A program made the translations under genes and the position numbers. Positions 35,500 to 46,555 of a stretch of DNA of 64,000 nucleotides are shown here, one piece after another; position 1 is the first letter of the stretch, and each line of letters begins with the position of its first letter. Under the pieces are notes generated by a model. That model was not told where the DNA came from and did not search any database. It worked only from the letters and a program-made list of their open reading frames with translations. The stretch comes from Mercurialis annua (Eukaryota; Streptophyta; Magnoliopsida; Malpighiales; Euphorbiaceae), in NCBI RefSeq assembly GCF_937616625.2, contig NC_065571.1, forward strand, positions 23,882,201 through 23,946,200. Direction: 5' to 3'.

Positions 35500-35952
35500 T
35501 GAGAATCAAATCAGCTCAGCCTCACATGGACTTCGGGAAAAAGAATAATTACTAGTTGGATGGAAGTGAAGTTCCATGCAAGCTTTCATTTTGTCAGTAT
35601 AGGATTAGGTCCAATTCAAATCATGAACTTTAACATTGCAACTATAATGCAAACATTAAATACTAAAACTATCAGATGCAAACAATCTTTCTTTTTTACA
35701 ATTTGACGCTGATAAGGACAACTACCTTAACTATCGCCAAAGGTTGATAGAGTTGGTGGACTGATCAGGTACGAAAAAATCCTATGGAATGGATCCGTGG
35801 TCGCACCACCTGATGCCCCTCATAAGAAATATGTTAGGTATTACAGAGACTTTGTTTTGGAACTTAACAAGGCACTTCCTGCTGACTCTAGGACTGAGAT
35901 CTGCATGCTTCCTGTTGGTGATGGAGTCACTCTCTGCCGTCAGATTAAATGA
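35500..35952 (+). pseudogene. CCoAOMT: Caffeoyl-CoA O-methyltransferase pseudogene (3' part)
   Basis: The last exon is clear. From 35702 it reads [19 protein letters not shown], and after a frameshift at about 35755 [39 protein letters not shown] and [19 protein letters not shown], then a stop at 35950-35952. These match the C-terminal third of plant caffeoyl-CoA O-methyltransferase, the SAM-dependent enzyme that methylates caffeoyl-CoA for lignin synthesis. The shift fits loss of about 10 bp between two GTTGGTG copies expected in the intact gene. Upstream, 35503-35600 weakly resembles the preceding exon (HMDF, then DGSEVPCKLSF), followed by an intron-like stretch. The rest is missing. It could be a relic of a local gene or a transposed fragment. 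Confidence 0.82.
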
Positions 35953-36021
35953 TCATTTCTTTGATCTTCTGATGTTTGAGAAATATGTATCAATTTTCTA
36001 TATTTTCTATTTTTTTATTTC

Positions 36022-36038
36022 ATTATGCTTTAATATTT
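36022..36038. repeat. LINE target-site duplication, 3' copy
   Basis: ATTATGCTTTAATATTT, identical to 40470-40486 and bracketing the LINE. Confidence 0.92.
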
Positions 36039-36195
36039 TTTTGATGAATAATATTTATATTAGGCCACAAGTAGTGGCAAAAGCCAGTTCAAAACTTTCA
36101 CACAAGAAGTGGCACACACAAGGTGGCACACTAGAAGCTACGGCTAAGAGAAAGGCCAAAAATCAAAAACCCGAGAACAGAATACACATTGGATT

Positions 36196-38300
36196 TCAAT
36201 AGAAATCCATATCTGAGTAAGCAAACTCCGTATTACAAAGTTTAAAACAAAACACTGCCTTACAACAACAATTAAAAATCGCACCCTCTTTATCCTGCGT
36301 CTTGTTCTGAAACACTCTCCCATTTCGATATTTCCAAATTTCCCAAACCACTAGAAACCAGAACATCCTCCACATATTAGAATACGGACCCGTTGGGATT
36401 AAGTGCTGCCATTGAATCATAAACTCAGCAAACGTATTCGGAAAGCTCCAAACCATATCAAACTTCTGAAGAATAGCACACCAAATTTCTCTAGCAAAAC
36501 AGCAAGAAATCCACTGAATCCACTTTTGAGGAAAGTCCATACAACGCAACACCGAAATCAAATACTTCCACTCTATACTGTCAAAAGCCTTCTGAAAATC
36601 CGGCTTAAGAACAAGTAATTTGTCTTTCCGTCTGGTTGCCACATGAATCAACTCATTTGCAATAGTGGAACATTCTAGAATACTTCTACCCTTCAAAAAA
36701 GCATGTTGATTCTCCGATGTCACATCTGAGAGAAGAGGCGATAGTCTCCGAGCTAACACCTTAGAAAGTAACTTAAAAATGCCATTGACTAAACTTATTG
36801 GACGATAGTCCTTTAAGTTAGTCGAACCCGCCACCTTTGGAATTAACACCATAAAAGAGGAATTAACACCTTTGGGTAAAGTGTTAAATTGGTGAAAATT
36901 CACAAATAGCTCCATAATTGCCGTTTTCATCGCTGGCCAAGCTTTCCTGTAAAAGTAAAAATTAAACCCATTCGGACCCGGAGCCTTTTTTGTTCCACAA
37001 GAACAAGGAGCATTATAGACTTCATCTTCCTCAAACATTCTGACTAAAGAATCGCTCTGAGCAGTAGTAATTTTCACAAACATGAGACACGATATGTCAA
37101 AAGCTACTCTCTCCTGCCGTTTATATAAGTCGCTGTAGAACTCCCAAATGTGAAGGCGTATGTCAGACGGCTCAGTAAAGATAGTTCCATTCACTATAAT
37201 AGAAGCGATGTGATTGATCCTATAATGATTAGACGCTATGCTGTGAAAAGATTCCGTGTTCCCATCCCCCCCTCCAAGTTCCACTTCAATCTTGACTTCT
37301 GACTTCAGAGAGATTCAGCTCTCTTCTCCGTCTCCCATAGGGCTGTTTTAAGGCGACTTAATTCGACTTTTTCATCCTCCAAAAGAACTCTAAATTCGGC
37401 AGCCATATCAAAAACATCAATTTTCTGATTAAGCTCCTGAACAATCTTGTTTTGGTCCCTGAAGTTTTAATCTTAAGGAAAAAATCTTAAAGTCTCTGAA
37501 TATGATTTGGCGAGCTATCACACACCATCTTCCAAGTAGTCTCTATAAAATTACCAAACTCGCTGTGTTCCCATCAAGCATCAACCGAACGAAAAGGCTT
37601 TGGTCCCCAGTTAAAACCACTCTTTGACATGAAACAAATCGGCACATGATCCGATTGACCATTTGGCAAAGAAACTAAAGACATGTCCGGCCAGATAGTT
37701 CCTAAAGATGCCGAAACTAAACATCTATCAATACGAGATTTAGAGATCGAGTTTTGCCAGGTGAAAAGCCTCCCCTGAAGAGGAAGATCCAAAAGCTCAG
37801 AATTATTAACAAAATCACGGAGAGCCAACATAGATGCTTCTGATCCATTAAATCTTTCCTCTGGAACCATTATTTCATTTAAGTCCCCACTAATGAAAAC
37901 GGTACCCATAAACCCTGTAAGCAAGCTCAACTCATTCCACAACAACAATCTTTCGGAAGCCAAATTGCTTGCATAAATCAGAATGTGGCGAGATAATGCA
38001 TTATCATAAACAAAATCCATGCACAACCATCTAGTACCGTTCAAAGTTGAAACATTAGAGAGCAAAGCCGTGTTCCAAACAAGTAGCAAACCTCCTAACG
38101 CACCAACCGACGGAACCCAATCAAAAGCGATGTCTAAGTTAGGCCACAAATTCCTAACTAGAAACTCGCTGACTAACTCCTTTTTGGATTCAACCAAGCC
38201 AAGAAAAGATAAATTATGAGTAGAAACCATCTTTCGAATAAAAATTTATTTTCTTCTATTCGAAAGACCTCTTCTACAATTCCATGAAACAAAACAAAGG
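36196..38300 (-). pseudogene. LINE ORF2: endonuclease plus internally deleted reverse transcriptase
   Basis: The endonuclease (38300-37574) starts with SWNCRRGLSNRRK, has one early stop, then GLVESK, GDLNEI, SRIDR and SDHVPI, the metal-binding and catalytic blocks of APE-type LINE nucleases. A degraded linker follows (37573-37285). The RT part (37284-36196, 362 codons) has KAPGPNGF, LIPKVAGSTNLKDYRPISL, NGIFKLLSKVLARRLSPLL and the motif-A block DFQKAFDSIEWKYL. After WIQWISCC it jumps in frame to FAREIWCAILQKFDMVW, the zinc-finger-like region beyond RT. The YADD box and thumb are therefore deleted, and no C-terminal RNase H is left. Confidence 0.9.
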
Positions 38301-38351
38301 GGTAGCGATATAATAAAATGAAAAACCTCAATACAGCTGAGCTTATGCAAG

Positions 38352-38714
38352 CTACAAACTGCCGGTTAACCTTTTGGACAACTCCATCAATGTTGTTGTC
38401 TTCTTTTCATGTCTGAAAATGCCTAGATCATAACCTATACGCCACGTCTTGTCAACCTCATCCTCAAGGCTTGACGTTGAGTGCACATCTGTTATGGTAG
38501 CATTCTGCCTGTTCATGTTCATTATGTCTCCATCGGAAAGATCAGTAATCTCCTCAGTCTGATCTACTGAGCATGAGTGAATGATACCCAAGTAATCAAT
38601 CTTTTTAACTGGCCAACGCACACCAGAAGATTGTGTTCCGGCTGTCTTCTGAATTGGACCTGAAACTGCTAATAAACAACGCTGATATTGTACATCAATA
38701 GTTCCCATTATCAT
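38352..38714 (-). CDS. Small ORF between LINE ORF1 and ORF2
   Basis: 120 codons overlapping the last codons of ORF1 in another frame. It contains no domain I recognise. It could be the original C-terminal end of ORF1 displaced by a frameshift, or an untranslated spacer that happens to be open. Confidence 0.3.
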   Translation of the reverse strand: MIMGTIDVQYQRCLLAVSGPIQKTAGTQSSGVRWPVKKIDYLGIIHSCSVDQTEEITDLSDGDIMNMNRQNATITDVHSTSSLEDEVDKTWRIGYDLGIFRHEKKTTTLMELSKRLTGSL

Positions 38715-40356
38715 TCAAATTAGCAACTTTCAGTTGCACCCCAGAAGAACGTGATTCCACTGCCCTCAAACTTGAATCAGATTCTGTGCCATTCTCCAGC
38801 TGCTGCTGAACATCACAGATACCATCACCGTTCAAATTTAAAACTCGTTGCTGCTGACTGTCACAGCTTTCCTTGCTCTTCAAAATAACCTCCTGCTGCT
38901 GCTGAGATAGATGAATGTTGTGAGAACCTTTTAAAGTGTGAATCGGTATGTTATCATGTGCCTGATGATTAAAAAGTTCCCCAAGAAACAAAGGGTCATG
39001 TCGTTGATTTGATGAGTTATTCTTCTCATAGCCCATCTCAACACCCTTTCCACTACCCAACATCTGAGAAAATAGCTTTTCCAAACTGAGATCCTCTTTG
39101 TCATGGGGAATTAAGTTATCCGGAGACTTGACAACGTCCTCTAGAGAAGTATAATTCCGGACAAAACCCGATGCAACCATTCCTGTGGATGAATTTTTCT
39201 TCTCCTCATAACCCATCACAACATCCTTACCACTACCCAACATCAGAGAAACAAGCGTTTCCAAGCTAAGATCCTTTTTTTCATGTGAAATTAAGTTTAC
39301 CGGAGACTTGACAACGTCCTCTAGCAAAGTATAATTCCGGACAAAACCCGATGCAAATGTAGAATTTTCACCATCTTTCCTGTCAAAAACCACAGGTATA
39401 GCAGTTTCCACTGCAGTTAAAGTTACAGTTTTCGCACCAAACTGAAACTCCAAAGGATGATTGATAAGACGACATGTTCTTGAAATAAGAACAAGCCTCA
39501 TATCCATACGGTGTCTATTGTAAACACTTGGGTGTACCATAATCGCTTCGCCGATCGAATTACCAATCTGCATGAAAACCATTGGAGACCACATTGAAAT
39601 AGGAATACCTGTAACCGAAACCCAGACCAAGCATGTATAAGCTTGATTACAATCTTCAACCCACGAAAAGGATTGAAAGAAGTCTATTCTAAGTCCTTCG
39701 TTCAGCAAGAAGTTCTCAGCCATAGCCATGGTATTGAATGTAATCAACATAGAATTGCTTCCCAAGAAAGCAATATTTTCCACAAGAATATTCTGTTCCT
39801 CAAGGTAATTCTTTGAATTAAGAACCATGGTGATATCTGTAACCCTAGCGACAACTGATCTACGAACCCAATTCTCCTCAACCAACATCTGTGGGATGGG
39901 TATAAGCAGTGGTTTATCCTGTTTCTCATTCCCAGCATCTGCAAAATTTCCTGAAGTGACCTCCTTGAATGAACGTGCATCTCTAAATGCAGGTGATGAA
40001 ACCGATCTCTCAACTCTCACAGGTTCAGCTATAGGACATTTGAAGATGCTTACAGGAGCCCTCCTATTCGAAAACTTAGAAACAAAAGCCCTGAGCCGGA
40101 ATCTCCCAATGCAAATCATGTTCAACCGGCTAATAATCCAAGCCATCGTTTCGTCTGAATCCGGCCTCAAAAAAACAAAACTCACATTGCGTTTCGTAAC
40201 CATTGAAGCTAGCGATACTCTACCGATTACTCCATATCTTGCAAAAACCTTTTCCAGATCAAAGTGCCTCCAGTTCTTTGGGAAATTCCCAAAATGAATC
40301 ACTGATTTCACGTTAGGTTTGTCAACCACATCCAGCCTGTTATTTCCCACGTTCAC
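38695..40356 (-). CDS. LINE ORF1 protein with N-terminal RRM
   Basis: 553 codons, uninterrupted. Residues about 14-95 (SVIHFGNFPKNW ... FEKVFARYG-like ... VSFVFLRPDSDETMAW) fit an RNA-recognition motif, as in ORF1 of one class of plant L1 elements. A second conserved block (NSMLITFNTMAMAENFLLNE ... CLVWVSVTGIPISMWSP) resembles the DUF4283-like part of such proteins. No CCHC knuckle is seen. A 60-residue segment is tandemly duplicated (FVRNYT..LEDVVKSP..NLI twice, 180 bp apart). ORF1 binds LINE RNA and forms the ribonucleoprotein. The start is the first Met, 113 bp from the element's 5' end. Confidence 0.75.
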   Translation of the reverse strand: MNVGNNRLDVVDKPNVKSVIHFGNFPKNWRHFDLEKVFARYGVIGRVSLASMVTKRNVSFVFLRPDSDETMAWIISRLNMICIGRFRLRAFVSKFSNRRAPVSIFKCPIAEPVRVERSVSSPAFRDARSFKEVTSGNFADAGNEKQDKPLLIPIPQMLVEENWVRRSVVARVTDITMVLNSKNYLEEQNILVENIAFLGSNSMLITFNTMAMAENFLLNEGLRIDFFQSFSWVEDCNQAYTCLVWVSVTGIPISMWSPMVFMQIGNSIGEAIMVHPSVYNRHRMDMRLVLISRTCRLINHPLEFQFGAKTVTLTAVETAIPVVFDRKDGENSTFASGFVRNYTLLEDVVKSPVNLISHEKKDLSLETLVSLMLGSGKDVVMGYEEKKNSSTGMVASGFVRNYTSLEDVVKSPDNLIPHDKEDLSLEKLFSQMLGSGKGVEMGYEKNNSSNQRHDPLFLGELFNHQAHDNIPIHTLKGSHNIHLSQQQQEVILKSKESCDSQQQRVLNLNGDGICDVQQQLENGTESDSSLRAVESRSSGVQLKVANLNDNGNY

Positions 40357-40469
40357 AGAGTCCGATGACCTAGCTTAATTGCTTGCCGTAATTCGATTAT
40401 CATGAAGTCTAGGGTTAGGGTTTTGGGGTGGCTTACCTGCCATATCGGAGAACTAAAATTTTTGGTCTT

Positions 40470-40486
40470 ATTATGCTTTAATATTT
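40470..40486. repeat. LINE target-site duplication, 5' copy
   Basis: Identical to 36022-36038. Confidence 0.92.
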
Positions 40487-42334
40487 GTACCCAAGTGAAT
40501 GAATATTTGATGAATTGAGAAATTATTATTTCTAATTAAAAGTTTATGCGATTATTTGTGTTTTGTTTCTAAGCAAGTAGAGGGAAAAAAAATTATTAAT
40601 AAAAAAAAAGTAGAGGAAAATTAAGCAACCAAAGATTGTTAAGAGATTGTATATAGGAAATTTATTTTCAATTATAAGTTATAACCACAATAAATTAAAT
40701 AGTATTATTATTTATCAACTGAGTTATAATCATTATTAAAAATAATTTTATCATCCATGTAATTTTATTCCGCTTAAAATAAAAGAAAACATATGAGTGA
40801 TAAAGTCACCTAGTCTTTAGATATATGTGCCAGATTTATATAAATCTAACTCAGACTTATTTCAACAATTTAAAATAAGACCAATTATAGCCTCTTACAT
40901 TTTCAAATTTGATGAAATTAACCGTAAAAATACGTCTATAATATCTTATGTAATAATATGTTTGTATTTTTTTGTTTATTATTTTACGTTAATCGTATTT
41001 TCTCACTTTCAAGTATACGTGAATATATGCAGTTAAACTTATTTTAGAGAATTATAAATTGAATTTTTAAAATAGATTAAATTATCAACAATACAATGTT
41101 AAATTAATTCGTCAAAGTTGTAATTCAGTTGTGAGTACTAAAATGTGACTCCAATATGACGTTATAGTTAGAGCTTGAAATGAGGATGATCTTTTCAGAA
41201 AAATATTTGAAAGGCAAAAGGTGCAATGGCACTTTTCATACATAGGATGTCCTATTTAAATATAATAAATCAAAGAAATAAAATGAAATTTGTTCAATTG
41301 ATGGCTCCACCGACCCTAAAATACCAACATTTTCAAAACGCAGTCTCTTTTCTAGCTAGAAATTGGACAACCACATCAATTTTCATTCAAAACCTATAAT
41401 ATATACTCATAATGATGCTGACTCGTCTCAGCAATAGAATTACAATCCATTTCAAGTTTCCAACATCTTACCTAACATTAATCATTAAGAAACTAAACAT
41501 TAATTTATATTATTTTTTATAATTTATAAATAATTATAAATAGAATTCATTTGATAACTTTATTTTTCAAGTTTTACAAAATTAGTCTTCATTATGGCAA
41601 ATAAATTATAAATTTACTTTAATTTAAGGATAGAGTTGAATCAAACAATAATTGACAAACTAAACAAAATTTCTATCTCTAAGAGCATCTCTAATTCTCT
41701 ACTCTTCTAAAACATAGTAACTACGTGACATCTTAAACCTCTAATCCATTAGACTATCTCAAATAAACTAGTATTAGATATATATCAACCAATCGATGAA
41801 TGGAGACTAACATTATCATACGGATTGTATTAGGGAAGCTCTAAAATACACGAGTAATACTTAAACGCATATATAATGAACTAAACAGGCAAAATCAAAG
41901 CAATTAGACATCAAAAAGATGAAACCATCCTAGAAATTCCATATGGCAACTGTGCTCAACTTTTACTTGCACTTGAAAGGATAACACTAAAGCGTAGCAC
42001 TATTATCACTCTAAAACTCAAGTCAGCAATTTCTTTTTGATGAATCTCAAATCAGCAATTGTCAGTATCAAAAATCATAACCAATTCATTGTGCTATAAA
42101 CTTTGCACATCATTACATTACATAACATCACTAGCAAATTTCATAAAAATATAATAAACACGAGTTTTTGGGCAGAAATTGAAAATCAAAAACAAAAATT
42201 ACACATACTAATGCTGTTCTCAAATGACAAAACCCTAATATTTAAATGAGAGGAGTAGCACCGTTTTGATAATAAACAAATACAACACTTCAAAAACTAG
42301 GGCTGTAAATCCATAGTTCAAAGGAACTATATAG
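40487..42334. other. AT-rich intergenic DNA
   Basis: No gene, repeat array or terminal repeat recognised. The ORF at 40827-41036 is short, AT-driven and unsupported. Confidence 0.6.
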
Positions 42335-42336
42335 TA

Positions 42337-42626
42337 CTCCCTTCGTCCCATTTTATTTGTCCACTTTCTATTTTCACATATATTAAGAAAACATTAAATA
42401 CTAACAATGTTTTCTTTTTTACCCTTTTTTGGTTCTTGAAAATTACTATATTAAAAAAAACAATCAATACAATAATAATAACATTAAATGCCAACACAAA
42501 TGTAAGAATAATATACATTAATATTAATGGTAAAAGAGGAAAATATGTGTATATAATATAATTGTGACAATTATTTTGAGACATCTAAATATAGTGTAGT
42601 GGACAAATAAAATGGGATGGAGAGAG
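42337..42626. mobile_element. Stowaway MITE
   Basis: 290 bp with inverted ends CTCCCTTCGTCCCATTTTA and CTCTCTCCATCCCATTTTA (right end complemented), flanked by TA on both sides (42335-42336, 42627-42628). CTCCCT(C/T)CGTCCC ends and a TA duplication are diagnostic of Stowaway elements, non-autonomous relatives of Tc1/mariner. It has no coding capacity. Confidence 0.95.
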
Positions 42627-43073
42627 TACTATATATCGAATTATACTACCTGAACAAGTTAAACTAGTTCTAGTTCAGGTGCATAATAAATAATTCAGAC
42701 CAAATATGAAATAAAATTCCACATTAGAATTAAAGCAAGAAATGACTGGTTGTGCACCACTAGACGAACATTGCACCATTTCTATAACCACCGCTAGGGT
42801 TATTAGCCAAAATGGTACCCAACCTTCGCACCTTATATCAAAATGGTACCAAATCTTTAATTTGTATCAAAATGGTACCCAACCTTCTAACGTTTGTATC
42901 AAAATGGTTTTTTAAATAATTTCCGGCCACTTTTGATGACGTGGCAACCGGAAAACTAATTTTTTATATTTTTGCCACATCTCCTGACAAATAATATTTT
43001 ATATAGTTTAAAAAATTAAAACGAACTCTTATTTTACATCAATAAAAAAATTATTTTTCCGGTTGCCACGTCA

Positions 43074-43447
43074 TCAAAAAAATTCATTCACTGTCGTTGA
43101 AGAGTTGCTGTTAATCATCGGTAGTTGGGGCTGTTCTTCAGATTTTTTGGTTGAAATGCAAAGTGGAAACTTTGTTATCATAGAGTCACTCTTTCTCATT
43201 TCAAGGTAAAATATGAGGCTGTTGTCATCTTCAACTTTTAAAGTTTGACCGTTGTTCTCCAACTGATATTTGATCTCCATGTTGGTTTTCCAGTAGTTAA
43301 CTTGCAGTATATTTGCTATCATTGACCGGAGGTTTTCAAAATTTGTGTCATCTGGTATTATAATTCCTTTCATTATGTAGTCTGAGTAATAAAAATATGC
43401 ATCCCATTTTCCATTATAGTATATAAGAGCCTTCAGTGTGTTATTTC
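43074..43447 (-). pseudogene. MULE transposase N-terminal exon, inverted relative to the catalytic part
   Basis: Starts after a TTTTGCAG acceptor at 43447 and reads LKALIYYNGKWDAYFYYSDY, then KGIIIPDD, MEIKYQLENN, and LIFYLEMRKSD. This is the PB1-like N-terminal domain found in MULE transposases. It lies on the minus strand, head to head with the catalytic exon that starts at 43514 on the plus strand, and it runs out at an inverted terminal-repeat-like sequence. An inversion, or two abutting elements, would explain the arrangement. Confidence 0.75.
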
Positions 43448-43513
43448 CTGCAAAACATCATTTTAAAATTAATACTAACATAGTAGAAAACTGATATAAA
43501 ACTATTGTAACAG

Positions 43514-44689
43514 ATGGTACTTTTTTAAAATCAAATTATGGTGGAACTCTATTGACAACATGCACACAAGATGGAAACGGTAAAATTTTTCCTCTAGCAT
43601 TTTCTATTGTCGACTCTGAGAATGACGCTTCATGGGAATACTTCTTTCGAAAGTTCAAAGAAGCTTTTGGTGAAAAGGATGGACTTTGTATCGTATCAGA
43701 TAGATGTGAAAGCATTTCTAAGACAAAAAAACAAGCTATTTCCTCAAGCAAGTCACGAGATATGTATGTTTTATCTTCTGAATAATCTGAAATCTAAATT
43801 CAAGAATAAAGATAATAAGGTTAAAGAATGCTTTTATGCTGCTGCAAAGTCATACACAGTTATGAAGTTTGACTACCACATGAAGGAGCTTGATAACATA
43901 AATGTACAAATTCGACCCTACCTAATGAAAATCGGAAAAGAAAAATGGGCAAGGGTGTACTCAAAATTCCCAAGGTACTCAACAATGACATCAAATATTG
44001 CTGAGTCTATGAATGCAGCTAACAAAGCAGCTAGAGATTTACCGGTAACAACACTTCTAGAATATTTGAGGAGTTTGATTCAAAATTGGAGTTACAAAAA
44101 TAGGACTATTGCAGCATCTACATTTACAAAGCTGACAAATAGAGCAGAAGAGCAGCTCAGAGAAAACTACTCATATTCTTTAAAAATGAAGGTAAACCAA
44201 AATTTTACCTTTATATATTTTTATTGGTTTACTAGTGGTTCCTAATGGTTTATCTCACATTTCATTTGTTTTTTTTAATAGTTCACACCATCAATGACAG
44301 CTTTATACAGTGTGCAAGATGGAACTAACACATACATAGTCAAGCTAAAGGAAAAGACACACATGCAGTAGATTTCAAATGGATGAAATGTCATGTGCCC
44401 ATGCACTTACAGTATTGAGCTCATTATACAAAGATTCATATCAGTATTGCTCAACTTATTTCAGCAAAGAAAACTTGGTTGCAGTTTATGAGGGTGTTGT
44501 CTATTAATGCCAAGCAAAAACAATTGCGATATACCTGCTGAAATTGAAGGAATGACAGTTCATCCACCTATAGCACTAGTACCAACTGGAAGACCAAGAA
44601 AACAAAGAATAAAGTCAGCAGTGGAAGGGAAACAGAAAAACAAATGTGGAAGATGTGAAAAGAGGGGACATAACAAAAAGACATGCTGA
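43514..44689 (+). pseudogene. MULE transposase catalytic region, SWIM and zinc knuckle
   Basis: After the acceptor TTGTAACAG the frame gives DGTFLKSNYGGTLLTTC (first catalytic Asp, codon split by the intron), then IVSDRCESI (second Asp) and NIAESMNAANKAARDLP (catalytic Glu): a DDE transposase. A frameshift lies at about 43720, between SKTKKQ and LFPQASHEICMF. An intron at 44192-44281 (GT...AG) leads to FTPSMTALYSVQDG. The SWIM zinc finger follows, damaged by a frameshift near 44370 but with FQMDEMSCAHAL intact, then CGRCEKRGHNKKTC, a CCHC knuckle, before the stop at 44689. The protein would cut and join the element's terminal repeats. Confidence 0.88.
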
Positions 44690-45719
44690 AATCCACCAAT
44701 TTTCTAAGTATTGGTGATACATATTGTTGTTTATGTTTTCAGTAATTGACATTATACACAGAAATTGATTGTTTCTAGTCAGGTAGTTTACCAAACATTA
44801 CCTATCTGTTTGCAAAAAATCTACTATGGATTACCAAATGTTTACTTAACGTCGCATTTTAGTTTACCAAATGTTTACCTAATGTTTATATGATGTCTTA
44901 AATAATAAAATCAATATATTATGTTTTTCAAAAGGTTTAATAAAGGATAATCAAATTTATAAAAACAGTGTATGATAAGAAATATAACATTTACAAAAAA
45001 ATGACTTCATAAAAAAAAGGTTTACCAAAAATTTCTTAATATTTAACGAAAGGTTTACCAAATGTTTACTAACACTTAACTAAAGGATCACCAATTCATA
45101 AAGACATGAGAAAATAAATTCTGTAAGAGAAAAAAAAAACATCATTTATAGAATGAAAAAGCTATATACAAGACCATAAAAAGTTCTGTTATTTAAAAAA
45201 TGATTTAACAATAGTTTACTACTATAAATGGTTTACCAAAGTGGTACGAAAGTTGCCTATCCGTTTATCTAGATCATAATTGTACTAAAACTTTTTATTG
45301 CAATTGCAATATGCATATAGATCATGAAAAAGAAGTAAAAAAAGTTACTTTATAAAAGTTTAGTATCATATTTCATGATAAATAATAAATAAAACATAAA
45401 AATATCTAAAAGGGATTATCAAAGGTTTACTACATATGTTTTAAAGGTTATTTAAAGGTTTATATGATGTCTTAAATAATAAAATCAATATAGTATGTTT
45501 TTCAAAAGGTTTAATAAAGGATCATCAAATTTATACAGCAGTGTATGATAAGAAATATAACATTTACAAAAAAAGGTTCAACAAACGTTTACTAACGCTT
45601 AACTAAAGGTTCACCAATTCATAAAGACATAAGAAAATAAAGCAGTCAGTTAAGCTGTCAAAAAACATACAAAAGAAACTAAAATTAACAAGTCTGATCA
45701 GACTAACAACAAATCCATA
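44690..45719. other. Spacer between transposase and Ulp1-like gene, with a direct duplication
   Basis: Noncoding and AT-rich, with many GGTTTACCAAA(T)GTTTAC motifs. A segment of roughly 200 bp at 44885-45117 (from TTTATATGATGTCTTAAA) recurs at 45458-45643 with few differences and a short internal gap. Confidence 0.75.
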
Positions 45720-46555
45720 ATGAAAACATTCATTATTCTGCAATCTTCTTCTTCCCACGTCTTTTCAATTCCCGATTCATGTTCTTGGGCTCCACTTCTT
45801 CACCACTGTCAATGTTCTCAGTCATTTTCTTCATGCCATATTCATAAAGCAAAAATGAAATGCGATCACGATGATGGACTATATTCAAATCAGATGGGAT
45901 AGGTCTCTTCTGTATCAAATACTCCGCAAAGGCTAATACATATGCTCAACAATCACTATAACAAATAAAAAAATTGATTTAATAAAAAGAACATAGAGAT
46001 ATATAAATATCAAAAGTTAAATGAACTTACTTCTCTGACTTGCTTGGAAGACCAGTTACAACTTTAACCTGAAAAGCATTAGTTGGATTTTTATCTCGAT
46101 AAACAGGAAATGTCATATCAATGTCATTTCGAAGCGCAAACAAATCCAAAGAAGCAAAAAATAGTGGTAATAAAACTGCATATTTTTCTGCCGCTTCTAA
46201 TCCATTTTTCCTTGCTAAAGCAGAATCCAAAGAGTTATACAAGTAGATACATCTATCCTTGAAAACCAAGCGACCCATAATCCAATGTTTATGTTTACCA
46301 AGATTCATAGGAATAAGAACTTCATCCACATCCTTCCAATGAGTATTGCACAGAATTTTCTTTTCACAAATAAAATCAGGTCCAGCATTGCGCAAACTTA
46401 TACATGCCACATCATGATTCTTCTTAACATATTGTTGCCATTACGCACTGATTTTGTCATTAAATAGGTAGCCAGTAGTAGTAATACGCAGACCATCAAC
46501 TGGAAAATACTTGGCCTTTTTGCGTAAATAATACTTAACAATATTGATATGCTGC
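45720..46555 (-). pseudogene. C48 (Ulp1-like) peptidase domain of the MULE gene
   Basis: Exon 46555-46031 contains KYFPVDGLRITTTGYLFND, then HKHWIMGRLVF (catalytic His) and IYLYNSLDSA (Asn at the usual Asp position). It joins across a 75-bp intron (45956-46030, GTAAGT...ATAG) to NDC-stop-AYVLAFAEYLIQ. The catalytic Cys is intact but the following Gly codon has become TGA (45946-45948), and another stop precedes the His block at about 46440. The tail is basic (NRELKRRGKKKIAE). In the Ulp1 family the His-Asp-Cys triad cleaves SUMO precursors or conjugates; activity here is ruled out by the stops. Confidence 0.85.

Larger units (their letters stand above)
36039..40469 (-). mobile_element. L1-type LINE, nearly full length (4.4 kb)
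   Basis: On the minus strand: short leader (40469-40357), ORF1, endonuclease, reverse transcriptase, 3' UTR and a short A-rich end. A perfect 17-bp duplication flanks it, so both ends are the original insertion ends. It keeps ORF1 open but ORF2 is broken and carries a large internal deletion, so it is immobile by itself. It sits 87 bp from the methyltransferase pseudogene stop codon. Confidence 0.92.

Noticed and set aside
35789..36202. 137-codon plus-strand ORF
   Set aside because: It is the wrong frame of the methyltransferase pseudogene, continued into the 3' UTR of the LINE on the opposite strand.
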